A DNA stretch of 5,854 bases from Phyllobacteriaceae bacterium (GTDB taxonomy: Bacteria > Pseudomonadota > Alphaproteobacteria > Rhizobiales > Rhizobiaceae): NCBI GenBank assembly GCA_024645155.1, contig JAHEGF010000213.1, positions 1 to 5,854 of the forward strand, written 5' to 3'. The position numbers and the translations under genes are program-made. Below the pieces are notes generated by a model that saw only the letters and a program-made list of their open reading frames with translations, searched no databases and was not told the DNA's origin. Below are positions 1 to 5,488 of the stretch, piece after piece. The number at the start of each line of letters is the position of its first letter. Positions within the stretch are counted from its first letter, which is position 1.

Positions 1-893
1 CCATGATCGCCGCCTTGGGGAACTCCACCGTGCTCTTACTGGGGGAAACCGGTACCGGAAAGGAACTCTTCGCCCAGGCCATTCACAACCACAGTGCGCG
101 ACGGGGACACCCGTTCCTGGTCATCAACTGCGGGGCCATTCCCCGCGAACTGCTGGAGAGCGAGTTGTTCGGCTATGCGGATGGCGCCTTCACCGGCGCA
201 AGGAAAGGCGGGCGGCCGGGAAAATTCGAACTGGCCAACGGCGGCACCGTTCTGCTCGACGAAATCGGTGACATGCCGGCCGACATGCAGGTGAAAATGC
301 TGCGCGTTCTGCAAACCGGCGAAGTCTACCGCATCGGCGGGCACAAGTCGATGTCGGTCGACGTGCGAATCATCGCGGCCACCCATGCGAAGCTGCAGGA
401 GAAGGTCGATCAGAAAATTTTCAGGGAGGATCTCTTCTACCGCCTCAACGTTTTTCCGATCGTCATCCCACCGCTGCGGTTGCGCGGCGAAGACATTATT
501 CCCCTGGCCCGCCACATACTCCACCGTTGTTCGCAATCGCTGAATAAAACGGGCCTGACCCTTACTTCGGCGGCCGAACAGGCCCTGCTGGCCTACAGTT
601 GGCCCGGCAATATTCGCGAACTGGAAAACGTGGTGGAACGGGCCGTCAATATGGCCGCGGGCGGCCGTATCGAGCCGTTTAATTTAGGGATCACGGTTGC
701 AAAGAGAAGCGTGACCGCAAAGATGCCGCGTCGGACCCACCTGGAAGAAATCGAAAAAGAGACGATTGCGGACATCATTGCGGAGATGGGGTACAACCTC
801 TCCAAGGCCGCCAGGACCCTGGGAATTTCCCGGGCCACCCTCTACAACAAGATCAAGAAATACGGTTTGGCTTTGGACCGCACAAGTGCCTAA
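1..893 (+). CDS. Sigma-54-dependent Fis-family transcriptional activator (5' partial)
   Basis: This is the AAA+ and DNA-binding part of a bacterial enhancer-binding protein, which hydrolyses ATP to open sigma-54 RNA polymerase promoters. Numbered from the ATG at position 3, it shows a Walker A motif GETGTGKE (residues 14-21), the sigma-54-contacting GAFTGA loop (61-66), Walker B GTVLLDE (81-87), the arginine-finger region FREDLFYRLNVF (140-151), sensor II WPGNIRELENVVERA (200-214) and a Fis-type helix-turn-helix (about 265-286, NLSKAARTLGISRATLYNKI). The ATG at 3 is very unlikely to be the true start, because the AAA+ domain normally begins roughly 15-20 residues before this point and usually follows a sensory domain. 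The signal sensed is therefore not visible. All key ATPase and sigma-54 contact motifs are intact. It ends at TAA 891-893, just upstream of a sigma-54 promoter on the same strand, so that promoter is its likely target. Confidence 0.95.
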   Translation, partial: MIAALGNSTVLLLGETGTGKELFAQAIHNHSARRGHPFLVINCGAIPRELLESELFGYADGAFTGARKGGRPGKFELANGGTVLLDEIGDMPADMQVKMLRVLQTGEVYRIGGHKSMSVDVRIIAATHAKLQEKVDQKIFREDLFYRLNVFPIVIPPLRLRGEDIIPLARHILHRCSQSLNKTGLTLTSAAEQALLAYSWPGNIRELENVVERAVNMAAGGRIEPFNLGITVAKRSVTAKMPRRTHLEEIEKETIADIIAEMGYNLSKAARTLGISRATLYNKIKKYGLALDRTSA

Positions 894-903
894 AAAAACT
901 ACA

Positions 904-920
904 TGTCAAATATGCGAACA
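904..920. promoter_or_regulatory. Possible second, degenerate activator site (TGT-N11-ACA)
   Basis: The 17 bases TGTCAAATATGCGAACA share 11 of 17 positions with the perfect palindrome at 973-989, including the outer TGTC and ACA and the same 11-base spacing between TGT and ACA. The centres of the two sites are 69 bp apart. Activators of this class often bind paired sites, but this is AT-rich DNA and a chance match is quite possible. Confidence 0.25.
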
Positions 921-972
921 AAAAAAATATATACCCAAAATTATTATAAATATAGTTTATAAAGATATCTTT

Positions 973-989
973 TGTCCAATTATTGGACA
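973..989. promoter_or_regulatory. Perfect 17-bp palindrome, candidate upstream activator site
   Basis: TGTCCAAT-T-ATTGGACA is an exact inverted repeat with 8-bp arms around one central base. Its centre lies about 145 bp upstream of the transcription start predicted from the -24/-12 element at 1099-1114. That is a normal distance for an enhancer bound by a sigma-54 activator. Its TGT...ACA ends recall activator sites such as that of NifA (TGT-N10-ACA), although the spacing here is 11. The Fis-type activator encoded just upstream is the obvious candidate to bind it; that link is inference. Confidence 0.6.
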
Positions 990-1015
990 CTTGCTTACTG
1001 CCCTCAGGTGACGTG

Positions 1016-1036
1016 CGAACGCATTTTAAACGTTCG
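1016..1036. repeat. Inverted repeat CGAACG-N9-CGTTCG
   Basis: Six-base arms CGAACG (1016-1021) and CGTTCG (1031-1036) are exact reverse complements around a 9-base AT-rich spacer. It lies between the candidate activator site and the promoter and overlaps an IHF-like sequence. It could be an accessory operator, but arms this short can arise by chance. Confidence 0.3.
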
Positions 1037-1039
1037 ATA
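1027..1039 (-). promoter_or_regulatory. IHF-like site
   Basis: Read on the plus strand, the 13 bases TAAACGTTCGATA match the reverse complement of the IHF consensus (YAANNNNTTGATW) with one mismatch. The position, between the candidate enhancer and the -24/-12 promoter, is where IHF typically bends DNA to bring a sigma-54 activator to the polymerase. The consensus is loose and this is a weak call supported mainly by position. Confidence 0.3.
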
Positions 1040-1072
1040 AAACGGTAACGCATCGCGAATACTGCATTTTTT

Positions 1073-1093
1073 CACTGCCACGCTGTGGCACTG
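1073..1093. repeat. Inverted repeat just upstream of the -24 element
   Basis: TGCCAC (1076-1081) and GTGGCA (1085-1090) are exact reverse complements around GCT. The match extends outwards by two more pairs (CA/TG) after one mismatch. The repeat ends 5 bases before the TTGGCAC of the sigma-54 promoter, so a protein bound here could touch or block the polymerase. It has no T-run on either strand and does not look like a terminator. Confidence 0.35.
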
Positions 1094-1098
1094 AATAG

Positions 1099-1114
1099 TT
1101 GGCACAGAGATTGC
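1099..1114 (+). promoter_or_regulatory. Sigma-54 (-24/-12) promoter
   Basis: TTGGCAC (1099-1105), five bases, then TTGC (1111-1114) matches the consensus TTGGCAC-N5-TTGC. The invariant GG (1101-1102) and GC (1113-1114) have the required 12-bp offset. Transcription would start near 1125-1126 on the plus strand, toward the dehydrogenase gene. A sigma-54 activator gene immediately upstream and a palindrome at enhancer distance strongly support it. No ORF in the 300 bases downstream competes convincingly with the dehydrogenase as the first gene. Confidence 0.85.
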
Positions 1115-1125
1115 GACTCAGATGG

Positions 1126-1426
1126 CGGCATCCGGTATCAATGAGTGAGGGTAGGGTCACCGGCGGAAGAACCGATGATCGGGTCCGGGGCCTCCTTTGA
1201 CGACCAGGTTTGGTGCCGATCATAGATCACGTTGTCACCGATAGGGCCCAAAACGATTACCTGTTCTGCCTGCACTGTCTGAACCAAGACCGCTCCAGTC
1301 TAAAACGCTCTTTAACCCGTCACACCACGGTTTCGGCCTCCCGGGATTACCTGCAACTCCGAGAGACGGGTTTCAGGAATTCCGGGGGCGCTGCTTATCT
1401 TTTCATCACGGAAGGGGAGGATACCC
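1126..1426 (+). other. Long 5' leader of the operon, no gene recognised
   Basis: About 300 bases separate the predicted transcription start from the first convincing start codon at 1427. I see no tRNA, no riboswitch class I can recognise and no strong terminator or attenuator hairpin. A 19-codon ORF (1141-1200) begins 16 bases after the predicted start but has no clear ribosome binding site. A second frame stays open from a TTG at 1210 into the dehydrogenase gene, also without good support. The leader may be simple untranslated RNA, may carry an unrecognised regulatory structure, or may mean another promoter lies nearer the gene. Confidence 0.4.
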
Positions 1427-1429
1427 TTG
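1414..1429 (+). promoter_or_regulatory. Ribosome binding site that fixes a TTG start
   Basis: GGGGAGG (1414-1420) lies 6 bases before TTG (1427-1429). No ATG or GTG start is available upstream in this frame, and the first in-frame ATG (1519) falls after the glycine-rich NAD(P)-binding loop. The TTG is therefore the start that keeps the fold intact. Confidence 0.75.
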
Positions 1430-2539
1430 GTCAATTCATCCCATCCAGGGCGCAAACCTACCTGGACCGTTATCGGGGGCGGCAACGGCGGACAGGCATT
1501 GGCCGGCCACCTGGCCTTGATGGGGTTTTCCGTTAGACTCTACGACATCGTTCCGGAGACGATCGACGTCATTCGCAGTCAGCAAGGCATTCGGGTGGAC
1601 GGTGCGGTGAAAGGTTTCGGCCGAATCGAATTCGCCACCACCGACCTTGCCGAAGCCATTGGTGCCGCGGACATCGTCATGGTCGTGGCACCGGCCGTGG
1701 CGCACCGGATCATCGCTAAAAATTGCGCCCCCCTTCTCGAAAGCGGACAGATGGTCTTCATTCATCCAGGGGCCACTGGCGGCGCCCTGGAGTTTAAACG
1801 CATATTGGATGCGGAAAACTGCGGCAAACAGGTTAGCGTTTCAGAAGCCAATTCGCTTTTGTACGCCTGTCGCAGCCCCCAACCAGGGTGGGTGTCGATC
1901 CTCGGCATCAAAAAGGAATTGATGGTTGCCGCCTTGCCGGGGTCTGAAACGTCCCGCGTGGTGAGCCTGCTCACCACTGCCTTTCCGCAAATGGCAGCCG
2001 GTGCAAATGTCATGGAGACCAGCCTGAGCAACCCCAACGCCATGATGCATCCCGGGCCGACCCTTCTGAACACCGCGATGATCGAGTCCGGCCGGGAATG
2101 GCTCTATTACTGGGATGGCATTACCCCTTCCATCGGCGCTTTCGTAGAAGCCATGGATACCGAACGGGTGGCCCTCGGCCGGGCCCTGGCCTTGGACCTG
2201 CCGTCCATCCGCGAATGGTACCGGTTGGCTTACGGAGCTGCGGGAGAGACTTTGTCGGAAGCGGTCAAAGAGAATCAAGCCTACGCCGGTGTCAAGGGAC
2301 AGGTCAGCCTGCGCACCCGCTACCTTCTCGAAGACGTCCCCATGGGTCTGGTGCCCATGGTGTCACTGGGAAAGCTGCTGGGAGTGCCGGTCGAACGAAT
2401 GGAAACGGTCGTGAGATTGGCCGAATTCGTCCTCAACGAGGACTTGGTCAACCGGGGGAGAACGGTGGAAAATCTCGGACTGGCCGGTATGTCGGCCGAA
2501 GAAATCCGGCGTTACTTGGAAACCGGTCGTCGGGGTTAG
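1427..2539 (+). CDS. NAD(P)-dependent octopine/opine dehydrogenase family protein
   Basis: The 370-residue protein has an N-terminal Rossmann domain with the dinucleotide loop TVIGGGNGG (residues 14-22) and an acidic residue ending the second strand (VRLYD, Asp40), which suggests NAD rather than NADP. A C-terminal helical octopine-dehydrogenase domain follows, with NPNAMMHPGPTLLN (202-215), YYWDGITPSIGAFVEAMD (227-244) and LLEDVPMGLVP (300-310). His208 and Asp303 lie 95 residues apart, the same distance as the His202/Asp297 catalytic pair I recall for N-(1-D-carboxyethyl)-L-norvaline dehydrogenase. The family reversibly couples an amino acid to a 2-oxo acid by reductive amination of the imine, in the cytoplasm. 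Length is normal for the family. It is the first gene after the sigma-54 promoter and lies upstream of uptake genes, which favours catabolism of an imported opine-like compound; synthesis is also possible. The exact substrate cannot be read from sequence. Confidence 0.88.
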   Translation: MVNSSHPGRKPTWTVIGGGNGGQALAGHLALMGFSVRLYDIVPETIDVIRSQQGIRVDGAVKGFGRIEFATTDLAEAIGAADIVMVVAPAVAHRIIAKNCAPLLESGQMVFIHPGATGGALEFKRILDAENCGKQVSVSEANSLLYACRSPQPGWVSILGIKKELMVAALPGSETSRVVSLLTTAFPQMAAGANVMETSLSNPNAMMHPGPTLLNTAMIESGREWLYYWDGITPSIGAFVEAMDTERVALGRALALDLPSIREWYRLAYGAAGETLSEAVKENQAYAGVKGQVSLRTRYLLEDVPMGLVPMVSLGKLLGVPVERMETVVRLAEFVLNEDLVNRGRTVENLGLAGMSAEEIRRYLETGRRG

Positions 2540-2686
2540 GCTGTGCTGCCGGCTCCGCGAAAAGGCTCACCGAGAGCCGCTGCGCCGACCGGCGGATGAT
2601 TGTCGTGAAACGACTGTTAAGGGCTCTCAGCGGGCCCGGTTCGAACAGTAAACCAATGAGACGATAAACAGAAAGGAGAACGCGCA

Positions 2687-4336
2687 ATGAACGGACATTC
2701 TTACCGACCACACAGTTTTACTTGGGCGGTCGTCATACTGGTCGCCGTGACCTTTTTGATTCTGCCGGGTTCCGCCCTATCGGAAAAAAAACCGGGAGGG
2801 AAGGTAGATCCGATGCAGATTACCACCGCCACGGCGACCTTCGACCCGGTCCGGCCCGAGGCGGCGCGCGTGATCGCCACAGCCTTCCAGGCCATTGGCT
2901 GGGACGTTACCCCGAATCCCATCGACTACAACCAGAACGTCCAGAAGGTCATTATGGAGCACGACTACGACATGTGGCTGGTCATGCTCTCCGGCGCTTC
3001 TCTGCGCATCGACCCCAACGTGTTCATCTATAAGAAGCATTTCTCCGGCGAGTACAAGAAAGGCGGCTGGAACTGGGAGGGGCTGAACGACACCGGAATC
3101 GACGAACTGGCCGTCGGCCAGCAGAAAGAAATGGATGTGGAGAAAAGGAAGAAGATCGTCAACGATGCCCAGGTTCTGATCCAGCAGGATCAGTCCATGA
3201 GCGTATTGGCCTACGTGGAGATGACCAACGCTTACCGTTCGGACCGCATTAAAAACGTCGTTCCGATGATGGGCGAGGGGATCGGCAGTTTCTGGACCGA
3301 CATCAACATGGAGGTGGTTCAAGGTGACGGTTATGTGCGTACCGGTGCCACATCGCCATTGAAAAACCTCAACCCGGTGGCGGCCAAGGATCACCTGGAA
3401 TTCATGGAACTGCGCATGATCTACGACCGCCTGTTCCGCATCAATCCCGAGGGTGTTGCCCAACCCTGGGCGGCGGAGTCCTACAAAATCGTCGATCCGA
3501 CCACCATCGAATTGACCTTGCGAAAAGGGATGAAGTTCCATGACGGCGTAGAGGTGACGGCCGAAGATGTCAAATTTTCCCTCGACTACCAAACCAAATG
3601 GAAGGCGCCGTTCTTCGTCGAGTCCCTGAACAACATCGAATCGGTGGAGACCACCGGCAAATACGGTGTGCGAATCAAACTCAAAGAGCCATATGCGCCC
3701 TTTATCCCCAACCTGTTGGGGGCGATCTTCATCATTCCCCAGCACATCTGGAAGGACATTCCCGAGAAAGCGGACGTCTCTGACCCGATGAACTTCGCCA
3801 ATGAAAAGCCGATCGGCAGCGGTCCGTTCAAGTTCGATTACTGGGACCGCGGCCGGGAACTCAAGGTCACGGCCTTCAAAGAGCACTTCAGCGCCCCGAA
3901 GTGTGCCGGCATCATCCGGATTGCATACGGCAGCCACGATGCTATGGCAGCGGCGATCGAGAAGGGCGAGTGCGATCGCACCCGCTACATCCTGAAGCCC
4001 AGCCTGCTGCTGGATCTGCAGAAAGTCAAAAACGTGGTGGCCGAAGGCTATCCCAATCACGGGTTTTACACCCTGAGCTACCATACCCGGCGGCCGCCGT
4101 TGGATGATCCGGCCTTTCGTCGCGCCGTCGACTATCTGATCCCCCGGGAGCTGATGATCGAGGCGATCCTTTCCGGTTTCGGAGAACCGGGGGGGTCCGT
4201 GATTGCGCCGGCCAACAAGTTCTGGCACAACCCTGTGGTCAAGGCGCATTCGGAAGATGTGGCCAAGGCCAAGCAAATCCTGAAGGATGCAGGGTACACG
4301 TGGGACGGTGATGGCAAGCTTCACTACCCGAAATAA
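2687..4336 (+). CDS. ABC transporter solute-binding protein, family 5, apparently circularly permuted
   Basis: This 549-residue periplasmic protein would deliver a peptide-, nickel- or opine-like ligand to the permease encoded downstream. A Sec signal peptide (hydrophobic core about 12-27, likely cleavage after residue 30 or 32) has no lipobox cysteine. Residues about 40-213 resemble the C-terminal lobe of family 5 proteins: AARVIATAFQAIGWDV (59-74), YDMWLVMLSGASLRIDPNVF (94-113), an ND..ID element near 134-139 and the helix around EKRKKIVNDAQVLI (152-165). Residues about 217-549 resemble the N-terminal lobe: LRMIYDRLF (242-250), the family signature AAESYKIVD...LRKGMKFHDG (262-287), TAEDVKFSLDY (291-301), GSGPFKFDYW (377-386), DPAFRRAVDYLIPRELM (474-490) and AKAKQILKDAGY (526-537). 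This order is the reverse of normal, yet total length is ordinary. AGGAG (2674-2678), 8 bases before ATG 2687, supports the start. A 147-bp gap separates it from the dehydrogenase. Confidence 0.9.
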   Translation: MNGHSYRPHSFTWAVVILVAVTFLILPGSALSEKKPGGKVDPMQITTATATFDPVRPEAARVIATAFQAIGWDVTPNPIDYNQNVQKVIMEHDYDMWLVMLSGASLRIDPNVFIYKKHFSGEYKKGGWNWEGLNDTGIDELAVGQQKEMDVEKRKKIVNDAQVLIQQDQSMSVLAYVEMTNAYRSDRIKNVVPMMGEGIGSFWTDINMEVVQGDGYVRTGATSPLKNLNPVAAKDHLEFMELRMIYDRLFRINPEGVAQPWAAESYKIVDPTTIELTLRKGMKFHDGVEVTAEDVKFSLDYQTKWKAPFFVESLNNIESVETTGKYGVRIKLKEPYAPFIPNLLGAIFIIPQHIWKDIPEKADVSDPMNFANEKPIGSGPFKFDYWDRGRELKVTAFKEHFSAPKCAGIIRIAYGSHDAMAAAIEKGECDRTRYILKPSLLLDLQKVKNVVAEGYPNHGFYTLSYHTRRPPLDDPAFRRAVDYLIPRELMIEAILSGFGEPGGSVIAPANKFWHNPVVKAHSEDVAKAKQILKDAGYTWDGDGKLHYPK

Positions 4337-4350
4337 TTCTTCAACAACAC

Positions 4351-4387
4351 CCCCTTTCGGGAGCCGGCAGTCGGCTCCCGAAAGGGG
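4351..4387 (+). terminator. Strong intergenic hairpin: leaky terminator or mRNA 3'-end stabiliser
   Basis: Fourteen bases after the binding-protein stop, CCCCTTTCGGGAGCCG (4351-4366) and its exact reverse complement (4372-4387) form a perfect 16-bp stem with a 5-base loop GCAGT. No T-run follows, so it is not a canonical intrinsic terminator. Placed between a binding-protein gene and its permease gene, it fits the well-known pattern where a hairpin protects or partly ends the transcript so that the binding protein is made in excess over membrane components. The exact role is inferred. It could instead end the transcript, with a separate promoter in 4388-4478, but I see no good one there. Confidence 0.6.
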
Positions 4388-4492
4388 TATCCGGTACGAC
4401 CTCCGGGCATGGGAACCATCTGCTGTGCAATCTTGTTTTATGCTTCGATTTTTTTAATTCTTCTCAAATGTTCGGGTTAAAGGGGCAATTCG

Positions 4493-5476
4493 ATGCAAGA
4501 ATACATTATTCGAAGAATCCTTTACACACTGCTGACCCTGTTCGGGGTCGCCACGATTCTGTTTTTCATTTTCCGCATCATGCCCGGCGACCCGACGGCC
4601 CAAGTGATTTCACCGGCCCTGGACCCTGTCGCTCAGGCCCGGCTCAAAGAGGCCTACGGCCTCGACAAGCCGCTGCTGGTCCAATACTTTCTCTATTTGA
4701 AAAATCTGGTCGTGTTCGATTGGGGCCGCTCGTTTACCAGCTCCCAGCCGGTGATCGACATCATGGCGTACCGCTTCTGGAACACCATTTTTTTGATGGG
4801 GGCGGCAATGTGCTTCGTTTTGGTGGCAGGGACCGGCCTGGGAATGGTGATGGCCTGGCGCCGCGGCGGACCGCTGGACACCGGGGGCACGGTAACGGCC
4901 CTCGTGTTTCAATCGGCGCCGCCGTTTGTCACCGGCCTGCTGCTGCTGATGGTGCTCAGCTACCGGATGGATCTATTTCCCACCGGCGGCATGCACGCCG
5001 CCGGGGTTTCCATCGGAAAGGGGCTGTCCGTATTCCTGTCGGTCGATTTCCTCCACCACCTGGTGCTTCCGACCATCACCGTTGCCCTCTATTACCTGGC
5101 AACTCCCATGCTCATCATGCGTGACTCCATGCTGGAGGTCATGGGCAGTGATTTTATCGAGTTGGCCAAAGCCAAGGGCCTGGCGCCGCACGTGGTGATG
5201 ATCAAGCATGCCGCCCGCAATGCCTTGATGGCGGTGGTGACGGTTTCCTCTCTCATGGTCGGTTTTGCCATCGGGGGACAGGTTCTGGTAGAAACGGTCT
5301 TCTCCTGGCCGGGCATGGGGCAACTGATGGTCGAGGCGGCGCAGTCTCACGACTATCCGGTGGCTCAGGCGACGTTTTTGGTGCTCGCGGCCATCGTTAT
5401 TTTCCTTAACCTGTTGGCCGACATTTCTTACTGCTATCTGGATCCCCGCATCACAATGGGCAAGACCAGGGCCTGA
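4493..5476 (+). CDS. ABC transporter permease, DppB/OppB type
   Basis: This 327-residue inner-membrane protein is the first of the two permeases normally found in peptide/nickel/opine importers. It begins with the characteristic YIIRRILYTLLTLFGVAT membrane anchor and the RIMPGDP motif (28-34). The periplasmic segment has YGLDKPLLVQYFLYL (55-69) and FDWGRSF (75-81). About six membrane segments are visible (roughly 9-29, 98-120, 133-157, 187-209, 246-268, 294-314). The cytoplasmic coupling loop that docks the ATPase is intact (DFIELAKAKGL at 220-230, then KHAARNAL at 238-245), as are VETVFSWPGMGQL (266-278) and the C-terminal LDPRI (316-320). AAAGGGG at 4479-4485, 7 bases before ATG, supports the start. 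The binding-protein gene lies upstream across a hairpin. The next gene is an enzyme, not the expected second permease, so the transporter is incomplete in this window. Confidence 0.95.
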   Translation: MQEYIIRRILYTLLTLFGVATILFFIFRIMPGDPTAQVISPALDPVAQARLKEAYGLDKPLLVQYFLYLKNLVVFDWGRSFTSSQPVIDIMAYRFWNTIFLMGAAMCFVLVAGTGLGMVMAWRRGGPLDTGGTVTALVFQSAPPFVTGLLLLMVLSYRMDLFPTGGMHAAGVSIGKGLSVFLSVDFLHHLVLPTITVALYYLATPMLIMRDSMLEVMGSDFIELAKAKGLAPHVVMIKHAARNALMAVVTVSSLMVGFAIGGQVLVETVFSWPGMGQLMVEAAQSHDYPVAQATFLVLAAIVIFLNLLADISYCYLDPRITMGKTRA

Positions 5477-5488
5477 AAGGGATATTAA

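Larger units (their letters stand above)
894..990. other. AT-rich upstream control segment
   Basis: Directly after the regulator stop, the base composition drops sharply to mostly A and T, in contrast to the GC-rich coding DNA on both sides. It contains A-runs, a TATATA stretch and a perfect inverted repeat TTATAAA-N5-TTTATAA at 944-962. No credible gene or classical hairpin-plus-T-run terminator is seen here. Such DNA is often bent or easily melted. Because it carries the enhancer-like palindrome at its right end, I read it as the upstream regulatory part of the following operon. The role is inferred. Confidence 0.5.

Noticed and set aside
1210..1536. 108-codon plus-strand frame starting at a TTG in the leader
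   Set aside because: It overlaps 110 bases of the well-supported dehydrogenase gene in another frame, has no clear ribosome binding site and no recognisable domain. The first 72 codons are outside known genes, so I keep it only as a remark in the leader finding.
2564..2578. Small hairpin GGCTC-N5-GAGCC after the dehydrogenase stop
   Set aside because: Only 5 base pairs and no T-run; too weak to call a terminator or processing site.
2596..2667. 23-codon frame between the dehydrogenase and binding-protein genes
   Set aside because: There is no ribosome binding site before its ATG and no family resemblance; frames of this length are expected by chance.
2777..4324. 515-codon open frame on the minus strand opposite the binding-protein gene
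   Set aside because: It is the reverse shadow of a clearly coding GC-rich gene with family motifs. Its translation is rich in H, D, V and R with no recognisable domain, and there is no supporting ribosome site.
4388..4478. Separate promoter for the permease gene
   Set aside because: A T-run and AT-rich patch are present near 4447-4458, but no -35/-10 pair with acceptable spacing and no GG/GC pair with the 12-bp offset of a sigma-54 promoter was found.
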